Assembly: GCF_001553265.1 (NCBI RefSeq)
Contig: NZ_KQ960620.1
Span: 1 to 64,000 of the forward strand
DNA length: 64,000 nucleotides
Direction of reading: 5' to 3'
DNA from: Prevotella sp. DNF00663
Lineage (GTDB): Bacteria; Bacteroidota; Bacteroidia; Bacteroidales; Bacteroidaceae
Shown piece after piece: positions 7,663-15,900 of the stretch (its first letter is position 1; the number at the start of each line of letters is the position of its first letter). A program made the translations under genes and the position numbers. Below the pieces are notes generated by a model, which saw nothing but the letters and a program-made list of their open reading frames with translations, did not search any database and had not been told where the DNA came from.

Positions 7663-8010
7663 TTATAATACTAGGGTCCCTTTTTCCCACTCATCTATAG
7701 TCATTTTAGCTGTTAGCGAGTGAATATTATTACTACTTGCAATACTTTGCAATATTTGCATAGCATTGCGTTCAAAAATAGCCAAAAGATATGTTGCAGC
7801 CCACATGCGAGCACCAACAGATTCGCTATATAGAAGTTTAGACAATTGCTTTAGGCTATTTGTCTCTTTTAAATAACGAGCACTTTTAGCTATTACCTGA
7901 TAGCTTTTGTTTGCTTGTGCGTAATTACCTGTTTCTGTTGCTTCAGCATGCTTTATTGCAGCTTCTTCAAACTTCCTATAAGCCGTTTCTATTTTTTTTA
8001 AGGATTCCAT
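7663..8010 (-). CDS. DUF2019-like immunity protein
   Basis: 115 residues, mostly helical, no signal peptide, so cytoplasmic. The order of features, an N-terminal EAAIKHAEATETGNYAQANK, then LYSESVGARMWAATYLL and a C-terminal TAKMTIDEWEKG, matches what I know of DUF2019 proteins. These are short HEAT-like proteins often found beside polymorphic toxins. Its start overlaps the toxin-tail gene at 7998-8261 by 13 bp, as in a toxin-immunity pair. The partner would then be a toxin acting in the cytoplasm. The role is inferred from family and position. Confidence 0.65.
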   Translation of the reverse strand: MESLKKIETAYRKFEEAAIKHAEATETGNYAQANKSYQVIAKSARYLKETNSLKQLSKLLYSESVGARMWAATYLLAIFERNAMQILQSIASSNNIHSLTAKMTIDEWEKGTLVL

Positions 8011-8261
8011 CCAAATTTCTTTAATGTTTCAATTCCAAATTTATATTGAGCATCATAACTTTGAGTACTTAGCCATTGGCGTACCGTTTTACCACCAGTA
8101 AATGGCTGGATAGAAGAATAATACCCTGAAACTTTTGCATGAATGCTGCCTGCACCATGTGGAAGTTTTATTAAGTTATTGGTATTATGTATCTTATTTT
8201 CAGGGTAAGACAATGTCAAGGGGGCTGAAATTGGTAAAATCAACGTTGTCTTCATAAGCAT
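7998..8261 (-). CDS. C-terminal remnant of an RHS-type toxin
   Basis: 87 residues. The last 50 or so (LPHGAGSIHAKVSGYYSS, TVRQWLSTQSYDAQYKFG, FGWNP end) look like the end of a polymorphic-toxin tip. There is no RHS core before it, and the first 20 residues (MLMKTTLILPISAPLTLSYP) may be chance sequence after a deletion. Coupled to the DUF2019-like gene downstream. Probably an orphan or inactive cassette. I cannot name the enzyme class; no nuclease or protease motif is evident in what remains. Confidence 0.5.
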   Translation of the reverse strand: MLMKTTLILPISAPLTLSYPENKIHNTNNLIKLPHGAGSIHAKVSGYYSSIQPFTGGKTVRQWLSTQSYDAQYKFGIETLKKFGWNP

Positions 8262-8481
8262 GAACGTTTAAGTTGTTTTTTCCTAAGCGCTAATATAGGT
8301 TATTCTTCTTTAATTTGCAAGGAATTGCACAGAAAAATTTTATTTTTAACACACAAAAGGATGATGAAGACAATAAAAAGGAAGTTTTTAACAGCAAATT
8401 CACGATGAGATGGGCTTTGGGCATAAAACGGCAATTCAAGTGCGGAAAAATGAAACGGACTGATAAAAGTGTGGATTTCTC

Positions 8482-8512
8482 TTGTTTTCATCGAAAATAA
8501 AGACTACCTTTG
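8482..8512 (+). promoter_or_regulatory. consensus-type promoter with no intact gene
   Basis: TTG at 8482-8484, 20 bp, then TACCTTTG at 8505-8512, the Bacteroidales -33/-7 pattern. The only frame downstream is a decayed acyltransferase. Nothing else is seen between 8262 and 8600. Confidence 0.55.
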
Positions 8513-8608
8513 CAATGTTAGGTAAGTGGTCTTTGAGGCATTGCAGAATAAAGAGAGGGAAAGAAACTCGCTCGTTTCCAAATCGTTCACCTTTTATTAT
8601 TCTATATT

Positions 8609-8920
8609 ATGTTTTCCTTTTGTAATCAGCCGATTACATTCGCTCCTATTACTTTTATGCGGAAGGTTGGGAGATGTTTCTTATCCACGGACTTTCGAAA
8701 GAATATTTCCCATGTTATATCAACTCTTGGACAGAATTCAATAGGGATTTATATTTTTCAGTGTTATTTATTCATTGTAGTCCATAGGTTAACAGCAGGA
8801 TTAGATTATTCTTTACCGAGAAGTGTAGGATGCTGTATTGTGGTTATATCGGTATGTATGCTTTGCACTTCTATCACAAAACGGTCAAAGTATTTAAGTA
8901 TTTTAATCTTAGGTGTCTAG
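8609..8920 (+). pseudogene. 3' remnant of an acyltransferase-3 type membrane protein
   Basis: 103 codons. The block ISTLGQNSIGIYIFQCYLFIVV, read with a second hydrophobic helix (SVGCCIVVISVCMLCTS), resembles the end of OafA/acyltransferase-3 proteins, which usually exceed 300 residues. Upstream frames are shifted and do not rebuild the protein. I read it as decay of a former surface-polysaccharide O-acyltransferase at the edge of the RHS island. Confidence 0.5.
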
Positions 8921-8954
8921 AGACATAAACAAACAGATAAACTTATAACCTTCA

Positions 8955-9042
8955 TTTGCTGCAAAAGCTTGTCAACATTGCTGTTGGTGCTTTTCAGTAT
9001 TACTGCGGAGTCGGGGCAGCGATGTTGCCAGGCCATTGCAGT
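8955..9042 (+). repeat. 88-bp element of four 22-bp units, copy 1
   Basis: Four exact 22-bp units (8955, 8977, 8999, 9021). Each has TG at unit positions 6-7 and CA at 19-20. The flanks on both sides lose the pattern at once. It lies between the acyltransferase remnant and the 3' end of the GHL10 gene at 9131; nothing else is seen in 9043-9130. Confidence 0.8.
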
Positions 9043-9130
9043 TTTGAGGTTAACAGGTAAATGGGTAAATAAATAGGTGAGAGGCTATCTCATATCTGTG
9101 GGATTGGGAGGATAGAAATGTATCTGCCGA

Positions 9131-10750
9131 TTATCTATTAATCGTAAAATAACCGATACGATGGCTTTGACCGTTGGCACTAAGGGTACGTAAGATGTAT
9201 GAACCATTAGCGAGTTGATGCACATCAACATTGTTGGTACGCACTGTGGCAGTTGAGAGGATGACACCAGTGAGGCTTGTAATTGCCACGGTGAGATTAG
9301 GGGAGTCTTGTAAATAGAGTGCAGGAATGGTCACTTTCCGCCCATCGCATGGTAGCGAAACGTTTATATCTTGTTTGGGAGAAACTTGTCTTATGGTACT
9401 TGGCCGACTCTCTATGCCGTATCTATCCATTGCTGTGACAGCATAATACATGTTTGTATCTTCTATTTCCAAGTAGTCGGTGGCTATCTTTGCGGCTAAA
9501 AGATTGTCTCCATTCTGTATGTCTATAGGCCAAGTGCTACTGCTATATATATTATAATAGGTGTCGTCGGCTTTCTCCCATTTTAGTATCTGTTTCTCCA
9601 ATCGGAGATTTTGAGGTGCCGGGGGAGTTTGTTTGGAGGCCCATGTCATTGGCGGAACCAAAGCCGGATGTCGGTTGAATTTCGCTGTGAAGTCGTAAAT
9701 ATCTTTCAGATTGTCGGTGAAAAACTTGCTACGGAAAAAGGCGTAGCCCAATTTATAGCTGCGTAACATGTGCATTTCACGTTCAATGACGCTGGAATCC
9801 CAGTTTTTTTCTGCCGGAGACATGAAGTAGATGCCTAGTCCGGATACAATTATTCGACCACTAGCTTGTTCAGACCAATCGATAGCAAAAGGGTAGAACT
9901 GGTTTCCACGGAAGTACATCATGGGGAAAAGTTCGTCCATCAGGCCGTCGCGTAGCCATCCTTGTGCATTTTGACATACCTTATTATAAGCATTCCAGTC
10001 GTAGCTATAGTATCTTGTCAAGTCGTCGGCTTTTCCCACAGGAGAACAACTGAGTTTCACCCAAGGTTTTCGGCTTTTGACGGCATCGTGTATGCGACTT
10101 ACAATATCGGTGATATATTGACGTGCACGGTCTTTGGGAATCTTGATATTCCATGTCTCCGGATAGCGAATGTAGTCGAGGTGGATACCGTCAACATCGT
10201 AGTTCTCTACTATCTCGCTACATATCCGACTCAGGTACTCGCCTGTACGGGCATCCTCAGGACTCATGTATCCATCGGCACCTATCTTTTTGAGTGTCGT
10301 TACTCTTTGATTTTTAAGGTTCTTGATACCCAGTCCATTCCACTTCCCGATGGGTATTGTCACGACCCATGCTTGCAATTCCATGCCGCGTTTATGGCAT
10401 TCGGAGATGGCAAATTGTAATGGATCGTAGCCCGGAGAGCGCCCCGGAATGCCACTCATGCACCCATCCCAAGGCTCATAGCGTGATGGATAGATGACGG
10501 TTCCGCGAATACGAGTTTGCAACAATACCGTATTGATACCTGCTTCTTGCAACTTGTCAAGGATTTGAATGAGTTCTTGTTTTTGTGCTTCGATAGAGGT
10601 AGATGAACGAGCATAGCGATGTGGCCAGTCTAGACCGCCAATGGTGGTAAGCCATACGGCTCGAACCTCGTATTTACTTTTTTGAGCCACGATCGTGCTG
10701 TCGAAACATAAGAGAAACAGCGTTATAATGATTGCTATTATTCTATTCAT
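9131..10750 (-). CDS. GHL10-family exported glycoside hydrolase-like protein
   Basis: 539 residues with a Sec signal peptide (cleavage near STIVAQ, about residue 22). Residues about 28-370 form the GHL10 (DUF187, YngK-like) TIM barrel: EVRAVWLTTIGGLDWP at the start, NTVLLQTRIRG, YEPWDGCMSG, KRGMELQAWV, DVDGIHLDYIRYP and MYFRGNQFYPF. A fibronectin-like segment follows. The last 75 residues, with LANGSYILRTLSANG and the FTINR end, resemble a secretion-system sorting tail. The family is thought to cut peptidoglycan-linked or other glycans; the substrate here is unknown. A second GHL10 gene sits at 62101. Divergent from cstA, each with its own promoter. Confidence 0.85.
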   Translation of the reverse strand: MNRIIAIIITLFLLCFDSTIVAQKSKYEVRAVWLTTIGGLDWPHRYARSSTSIEAQKQELIQILDKLQEAGINTVLLQTRIRGTVIYPSRYEPWDGCMSGIPGRSPGYDPLQFAISECHKRGMELQAWVVTIPIGKWNGLGIKNLKNQRVTTLKKIGADGYMSPEDARTGEYLSRICSEIVENYDVDGIHLDYIRYPETWNIKIPKDRARQYITDIVSRIHDAVKSRKPWVKLSCSPVGKADDLTRYYSYDWNAYNKVCQNAQGWLRDGLMDELFPMMYFRGNQFYPFAIDWSEQASGRIIVSGLGIYFMSPAEKNWDSSVIEREMHMLRSYKLGYAFFRSKFFTDNLKDIYDFTAKFNRHPALVPPMTWASKQTPPAPQNLRLEKQILKWEKADDTYYNIYSSSTWPIDIQNGDNLLAAKIATDYLEIEDTNMYYAVTAMDRYGIESRPSTIRQVSPKQDINVSLPCDGRKVTIPALYLQDSPNLTVAITSLTGVILSTATVRTNNVDVHQLANGSYILRTLSANGQSHRIGYFTINR

Positions 10751-10781
10751 TTATTGGGTGTTTATTGTTGCAAATTAGTCA

Positions 10782-10789
10782 CAAAGGTA
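10782..10789 (-). promoter_or_regulatory. -7 box for the GHL10 gene
   Basis: TACCTTTG on the minus strand, 32 bp before the ATG at 10750. No good TTTG is seen at the -33 distance. Confidence 0.5.
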
Positions 10790-10821
10790 CTTATATTTTT
10801 TCTCTTTTCAAATTTAATGTT

Positions 10822-10829
10822 TACTTTTG
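10822..10829 (+). promoter_or_regulatory. -7 box for the cstA operon
   Basis: TACTTTTG, 24 bp before the cstA ATG at 10854. The sequence before it is A/T-rich without a clear TTTG. Confidence 0.5.
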
Positions 10830-10853
10830 CAATAGGCTTAAATTCATATTATA

Positions 10854-12371
10854 ATGATATCTTTTACACTTAGTCTATTGGCTTTAATAGTGGGTTATCT
10901 CATTTATGGGCGTTTTGTAGAGCATGTTTTCGGACCGGATAATCGGCCGACGCCTGCTGTAGCAAAGGCCGATGGAGTGGACTATGTGGTGCTTCCGGGG
11001 TGGAAGGTATTCATGATTCAATTTTTAAATATTGCCGGTACCGGTCCTATTTTCGGTGCTATCATGGGAGCATGGTATGGTCCTTATGCCTATTTGTGGA
11101 TAGTGTTGGGATGTATATTTGCCGGAGCTATGCATGATTATTTTTGTGGTATGTTGTCGGTTCGGCATGATGGTACAGGTTTGCCCGACTTGGTTGGAAG
11201 ATATTTGGGATTAAGGACGCAGAAGGTCATGCTTGTCTTCTCAGTATTACTATTGATGATGGTGGGCGTGGTATTCGTATATAGCCCGGCTATCGTTCTG
11301 TCTAATATTGTGGGTAGCAAACTTCTTTGGATTCTGCTTATCTTCATTTATTATATCATAGCGACGTTGTTGCCTATAGATAAGATTATAGGTAAGATAT
11401 ATCCACTTTTTGCTTTCTCGCTTCTTTTTATGGCTGTAGCTCTCTTGATAGGTCTGTTTTTGAAGATGCCTACACTGCCAGAGCTATGGAGCGACTTGCC
11501 TACGAGCAATTTGAATGCTGTCCCGGCTTGGTTGGGCGTATCTCAATTTGCCGAAACCAACCCTATATTCCCCTGTTTATTTATAACGATTGCATGTGGA
11601 GCTATTAGTGGATTCCATGCGACTCAGAGTCCATTGATGGCTCGTTGTATGAAGAGCGAGAAGCAAGGGCGTCCAATCTTCTATGGTGCAATGATAACCG
11701 AGGGGATCGTAGCATTGATTTGGGCTACGGTATCTATCTACTTTTTCTATCATGGAGGATGGAAAGAGGTGGTTTCACCGGAAGTTGCCAATCAGTTTAT
11801 TGCCCAGTTTGAAGGTGGTAAGACGCTTGTACAATATTTCGATGCACCTTCCGTTGTCAAGTATATCTGTGAAGGATGGCTGGGTGTTGCCGGTGGTATA
11901 TTGGCTTTGTTGGGTGTCGTGGCTGCACCGATTACGAGTGGTGATACGGCTTTTAGAAGTGCTCGACTTATCGTAGCAGAGTCTTTAGGGCTTGAACAGA
12001 AGGCCCTGCATAAGCGTCTGTATATTGCTGTGCCGATGTTTGTGTTAGCTCTTGGGCTGCTCATTTGGCAGATGGAGAATCCTAATGGATTCAATGTCAT
12101 TTGGCAATATTTTGGCTGGGCAAACCAAACACTGGCAGTATTCGCTCTTTGGACGACGACGGTGTATCTAGTTCAACGTAAGAAACCCTTTGTCATTAGT
12201 TTGGTTCCGGCTGTCTTTATGACAGTAGTGTGCTCGACGTTTTTGCTGGTTTCAAAGCAAGCGTTCGGACTAAGCCAGTCAAAATCTTATGTAGGGAGCA
12301 TTGTAGTATTGGTTGCTTCGTTGGTATGGTTCTTCGTATGGTATAGGAAACAGTATAATATTAATCAATAA
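10854..12371 (+). CDS. cstA: CstA-family carbon-starvation transporter
   Basis: 505 residues with about 14 hydrophobic segments; no cleavable signal. The N-terminal GRFVEHVFGPD, then FLNIAGTGPIFGAIMGAWYGP and HDYFCGMLSVRHDG, and GFHATQSPLMARC in the middle, are hallmarks of the CstA family of inner-membrane peptide/pyruvate transporters. It is shorter than the roughly 700-residue E. coli protein, as is common for the short type. First gene of a tightly spaced plus-strand operon (12-bp gap to the next gene). Substrate preference cannot be told from sequence. Confidence 0.9.
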   Translation: MISFTLSLLALIVGYLIYGRFVEHVFGPDNRPTPAVAKADGVDYVVLPGWKVFMIQFLNIAGTGPIFGAIMGAWYGPYAYLWIVLGCIFAGAMHDYFCGMLSVRHDGTGLPDLVGRYLGLRTQKVMLVFSVLLLMMVGVVFVYSPAIVLSNIVGSKLLWILLIFIYYIIATLLPIDKIIGKIYPLFAFSLLFMAVALLIGLFLKMPTLPELWSDLPTSNLNAVPAWLGVSQFAETNPIFPCLFITIACGAISGFHATQSPLMARCMKSEKQGRPIFYGAMITEGIVALIWATVSIYFFYHGGWKEVVSPEVANQFIAQFEGGKTLVQYFDAPSVVKYICEGWLGVAGGILALLGVVAAPITSGDTAFRSARLIVAESLGLEQKALHKRLYIAVPMFVLALGLLIWQMENPNGFNVIWQYFGWANQTLAVFALWTTTVYLVQRKKPFVISLVPAVFMTVVCSTFLLVSKQAFGLSQSKSYVGSIVVLVASLVWFFVWYRKQYNINQ

Positions 12372-12383
12372 TATCAATTTGTA

Positions 12384-12869
12384 ATGAGAAAAAAAATAGT
12401 TTTAATGATTGCTGCTTTGCTTATGACGGTAGCAGCAAATGCCCAGTTTGAAGGTGGCAAGACGTATATAGGAGGTTCATTGACAGGCTTGAATATGAGT
12501 TATAATGGCTTGAGTCATTTCAGTTATGGCCTTCAGGCACAGGCCGGATATATGATTGTCGATGATTTGATGGCTTATGGTACGGTCGGATATTCGCACA
12601 TTGGTAATGACGGGATAGGCGATAGCTACAGTTTGGGTGTAGGTGGTCGCTATTATATTGAGCAGAATGGTATCTTCCTCGGAGTAAATTGTAAGTATAA
12701 ACATGCACCTCATTACAATGATTTGATGCCGGGTGTAGAGGTTGGATACGCTTTCTTTTTAAGTCGTACGGTGACAATTGAGCCTGCCATTTATTATGAC
12801 CAGTCGTTCAAGAAGCACAGTGATTATTCCACGATTGGTCTTAAAATCGGTATAGGAGTCTATCTGTAA
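12384..12869 (+). CDS. small outer-membrane beta-barrel protein
   Basis: 161 residues with a signal peptide ending AANAQ (about residue 21). The mature part alternates polar and hydrophobic residues with many Gly and Tyr, as in eight-stranded OmpA/OmpX-like barrels, and ends in YL. The stop and the recR start overlap (TAATG), so the two are coupled. No loops with known binding motifs are seen. Role unknown; probably a surface or structural porin-like protein. Confidence 0.75.
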   Translation: MRKKIVLMIAALLMTVAANAQFEGGKTYIGGSLTGLNMSYNGLSHFSYGLQAQAGYMIVDDLMAYGTVGYSHIGNDGIGDSYSLGVGGRYYIEQNGIFLGVNCKYKHAPHYNDLMPGVEVGYAFFLSRTVTIEPAIYYDQSFKKHSDYSTIGLKIGIGVYL

Positions 12870-13480
12870 TGTACGAATCATACCCATCTTCGCTACTTGA
12901 AAAAGCAGTAGATGAGTTCTCTAAGTTGCCGGGCATAGGGCGTAGAACGGCTCTACGTCTGGTTTTGTATCAGCTTAGACAATCTTCACAGTCGGTGGAT
13001 AGCTTTGTTGAAGCGATTCATCGACTGCGTCATGAGGTGAAATATTGTACCGTATGCCATAATATCAGCGATACGGATATTTGCTCTATATGTGGAGATC
13101 CTAAACGAGATGCCTCCATGGTTTGCGTCGTTGAGAATGTACAAGATGTGTTGGCTATAGAGAATACACAACAATATCGAGGGTTATATCATGTATTGGG
13201 TGGTGTTATATCACCCATGGATGGTGTCGGTCCTAGCGATTTGGAGATTGATTCATTGGTAGATAGGGTACAACAAGGCGATGTAGAGGAGGTGATTTTG
13301 GCTTTGGGGTCGACCATGGAAGGCGATACCACCAATTTCTATATATCGAAGAAGCTCGCACCTTTCGATATTCATATCTCTGTTATTGCGCGTGGTATCT
13401 CGGTAGGAAATGAATTGGAGTATACGGACGAAGTAACATTGGGGCGTTCTATCGTGAATCGTATACCGTTTAAAAGTTAG
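12869..13480 (+). CDS. recR: recombination mediator RecR
   Basis: 203 residues, the usual length. An N-terminal helix-hairpin-helix ([13 protein letters not shown]), a four-Cys zinc finger with Cys60, 63, 72 and 75, and a Toprim domain ([15 protein letters not shown] onward) make the call firm. RecR works with RecO and RecF to load RecA on gapped DNA. It starts within the stop of the barrel gene and is followed after 8 bp by a small membrane-protein gene. Confidence 0.95.
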   Translation: MYESYPSSLLEKAVDEFSKLPGIGRRTALRLVLYQLRQSSQSVDSFVEAIHRLRHEVKYCTVCHNISDTDICSICGDPKRDASMVCVVENVQDVLAIENTQQYRGLYHVLGGVISPMDGVGPSDLEIDSLVDRVQQGDVEEVILALGSTMEGDTTNFYISKKLAPFDIHISVIARGISVGNELEYTDEVTLGRSIVNRIPFKS

Positions 13481-13488
13481 TTTATAGC

Positions 13489-13920
13489 ATGAGAAGAACC
13501 TGTAATATATTATTAGGATTGTTCTGGGGAAGTATCGTACTGTCTCTGCTGATGGTTGTTTTGTTTGAGAGCGACTTGTTGTTACCGGGTGATTGGACTA
13601 CAGATAAGAGTGCTGAATTTCTTTGGGCGGTTGTGATGGAGTTGCTAACCATCTGCGTGATTCCACTAGCATTGAGATTGTTTCATTTCACAAAAGTAGA
13701 GAAGCAGATTATTTCTAGCTCTTCTGAGACATCGGGCGCTTATAGGCGATTGGCTATCCTTCGCCTATTGTTATTAATGATTCCGCTAGTTGCTAATACA
13801 TTCTTATATTATATGTTTATGAATGTAGCTTTCGGATATATGGGAATCATCCTCTTATTGAGTGCTTGTTTTATTTATCCATCTTTGTCGCGTTGTCTCT
13901 CTGAAACCCAAGAAGTTTGA
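13489..13920 (+). CDS. small inner-membrane protein of unknown function
   Basis: 143 residues with four predicted membrane segments (about 8-27, 44-62, 90-107, 112-132). No signal peptide and no catalytic motif. It sits between recR and a glycosyltransferase in the same operon and overlaps the latter by four bases. I recall similar proteins at this place in other Bacteroidales but no function. Confidence 0.7.
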   Translation: MRRTCNILLGLFWGSIVLSLLMVVLFESDLLLPGDWTTDKSAEFLWAVVMELLTICVIPLALRLFHFTKVEKQIISSSSETSGAYRRLAILRLLLLMIPLVANTFLYYMFMNVAFGYMGIILLLSACFIYPSLSRCLSETQEV

Positions 13921-15110
13921 AATTATCGGTTATTATCGTCAGTTATCAAGTCAAATACTATCTTGCGCAGTGCCTTCTATCATTGTCTAAGGCTTTGCAA
14001 GAGATAGAGGCAGAGGTGTTTGTGGTGGACAATCATTCTACAGATGGTACTGTTTCATTGCTGAAAAAAAACTTTCCTTGGGTTAAAATCATACAGAATA
14101 GTGATAACTTAGGATTTTCCAGAGCCAATAATATAGCTTTTAGACAAGCTGTGGGAGAGTATGTCTTATTGCTCAATCCCGATACAATCGTAGGGGAGGA
14201 CGTACTTCGTGAAGCCTTGAAGAAGATGGACGAAGATCCGAAAATAGGTGGTGCTGGTGTCAGAATGGTATCAGAAACCGGACAAAAGGCGCCAGAATCG
14301 CGACGTGGAATTCCTACCCCCATGACTGCGTTCTATAAGTTGATTGGACTATGTAGTCGTTTTCCGGCGCATCATCGGTTCGGACATTATTACATGGGGT
14401 ATCTTTCTTGGGATGAAGTTTGCGAAATAGAGATTGTCAGTGGGGCTTTCTTTTTGGTAAGAAATGGTGCCATCAAAGATAAAGACTTGCTAGATGAAGC
14501 CTTCTTTATGTATGGTGAAGACATTGATTTGTCCTATCGACTGTTGCAGAATGGCTGGAAGAACAATTATTTGCCATTGTCTATCTTGCATTATAAAGGT
14601 GAGAGTACGAAGAAATCTTCTTTTCGTTATGTCCACGTATTCTACAAAGCAATGCTTATCTTCTTTCGAAAATACAACCAAAATCTTTGCTTTTTGGTAT
14701 TCTGGGCTATACAATTAGCCATTGGACTGAAAGCCGGGCAGGCTTTAGTAGGGCTATTGATTGAACAGTTGAAAAAGAAGTTGGGATTGTTGCCGAGCAT
14801 TGTTGCGCCTATGACATATTATTATTGGGGTGATGAGGAACAAATATTGCTTTTCGAGAAGTTTGCACAAGGGCATGGATTAGATCTTCATCCGAAGGTG
14901 TTAAATGAAAATGAGCAGCTTGATATTGATAAATTGTGTTCTGAAAATCTCACAGGAGAGTTATGTATCGTATTTGATACCGATAGATTTAGATATGATA
15001 CTATCATAGATACGCTTTCGGAGAATCCTAAAGATAATATTCATTTAGGACTATTCTATCCACAATATCATTGGTTAATAACAGCAAAGGAGGTGCTGAC
15101 AGATGAGTAA
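13917..15110 (+). CDS. family 2 glycosyltransferase
   Basis: 397 residues. A GT-A fold is shown by LSVIIVSYQVKYYL at the start, VVDNHSTDGT, NLGFSRANNIAF, LLNPDT (the DxD position) and GEDIDLSYRL. The region resembles rhamnosyltransferase-type GT2 enzymes. After residue 245 there is a hydrophobic helix and about 110 residues without known fold. It starts with TTG at 13917 (overlap TTGA with the previous stop); the alternative would cut into the first strand. It overlaps the acetyltransferase by 8 bp. Substrate unknown; likely cell-surface glycan. Confidence 0.85.
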   Translation: MKLSVIIVSYQVKYYLAQCLLSLSKALQEIEAEVFVVDNHSTDGTVSLLKKNFPWVKIIQNSDNLGFSRANNIAFRQAVGEYVLLLNPDTIVGEDVLREALKKMDEDPKIGGAGVRMVSETGQKAPESRRGIPTPMTAFYKLIGLCSRFPAHHRFGHYYMGYLSWDEVCEIEIVSGAFFLVRNGAIKDKDLLDEAFFMYGEDIDLSYRLLQNGWKNNYLPLSILHYKGESTKKSSFRYVHVFYKAMLIFFRKYNQNLCFLVFWAIQLAIGLKAGQALVGLLIEQLKKKLGLLPSIVAPMTYYYWGDEEQILLFEKFAQGHGLDLHPKVLNENEQLDIDKLCSENLTGELCIVFDTDRFRYDTIIDTLSENPKDNIHLGLFYPQYHWLITAKEVLTDE

Positions 15111-15606
15111 AGTAACTTTGAGGGCTTTAGAACCGGAGGATTTGGATATACTTTATAAGATAGAGAACGATAAATCTGTATGGAATGTAGGGGCGACTAG
15201 TGTGCCTTATTCTAAGTATTTGCTACATGATTATATTGCGAATTCTACTTGTGATATCTATACTGATAAGCAAGTTCGACTGATGATACTCAATGAAGAT
15301 GGTTATGGAGTAGGGGTAGTTGATGTAGTTGACTTCAGTCCTCGGCATCTTCGAGCAGAGATAGGCTTTGTTATTATGAGTCAATATCGTCGAAAGGGCT
15401 ATGCCGGAGCTGCCATCAAGCAAGTCATGGCCTATTGTAAGAAGACATTGAATATGCATCAATTATATGCAATTGTCGATAAACGGAACACAGTATCAAT
15501 CAAACTGTTGGAGAAGTGTGGCTTTCATGCCTCTTCAGAGCTTAAAGATTGGCTCTTGGAAGATGGATGTGCTCATTCTGCATTATTATTGCAAACTTTT
15601 CTATAA
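15103..15606 (+). CDS. GNAT-family N-acetyltransferase
   Basis: 167 residues. Starts TLRALEPEDLDILYKIEND, typical of RimJ/RimL-type enzymes, and has the acetyl-CoA loop QYRRKGYAGAAIKQ followed by YAIVDKRNTVSIKLLEKCGF. Last gene of the cstA-recR operon and coupled to the glycosyltransferase. It could modify a ribosomal protein, another protein or a sugar nucleotide; the sequence does not decide. Confidence 0.85.
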   Translation: MSKVTLRALEPEDLDILYKIENDKSVWNVGATSVPYSKYLLHDYIANSTCDIYTDKQVRLMILNEDGYGVGVVDVVDFSPRHLRAEIGFVIMSQYRRKGYAGAAIKQVMAYCKKTLNMHQLYAIVDKRNTVSIKLLEKCGFHASSELKDWLLEDGCAHSALLLQTFL

Positions 15607-15621
15607 AAAAGTTGTTTGATT

Positions 15622-15653
15622 CTTGGTGGAATAAAATATAATCGTTACCTTTG
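15622..15653 (+). promoter_or_regulatory. promoter of the tRNA-Asp pair
   Basis: TTGG at 15623-15626 and TACCTTTG at 15646-15653, with the spacing usual for this group; 28 bp before the first tRNA. Confidence 0.6.
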
Positions 15654-15681
15654 CACTCGCAATTGACAAGATGGTCTATAA

Positions 15682-15755
15682 GGTGCGTTAGTTCAGTTGG
15701 TTAGAATGCCTGCCTGTCACGCAGGAGGTCACGAGTTCGAGTCTCGTACGCACCG
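15682..15755 (+). tRNA. tRNA-Asp (GTC), copy 1
   Basis: 74-nt cloverleaf: acceptor GGTGCGT/ACGCACC, anticodon GTC at 15716-15718, T arm GTTCGAGTC. The 3' CCA is not encoded. Confidence 0.97.
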
Positions 15756-15782
15756 CCTGAAACCTCTTCGATAAAGCACTTT

Positions 15783-15856
15783 GGTGCGTTAGTTCAGTTG
15801 GTTAGAATGCCTGCCTGTCACGCAGGAGGTCACGAGTTCGAGTCTCGTACGCACCG
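15783..15856 (+). tRNA. tRNA-Asp (GTC), copy 2
   Basis: Identical in sequence to the copy at 15682-15755, starting 101 bp after it. Probably from one transcript. No CCA encoded. Confidence 0.97.
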
Positions 15857-15900
15857 CTCCAACTTAAGGGTTATTTGTTGAAGCTTTCATTATTTCGTAT

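Noticed and set aside
8300..8491. 63-codon frame next to the toxin tail
   Set aside because: Low-complexity AT-rich sequence, no ribosome site, no family match.
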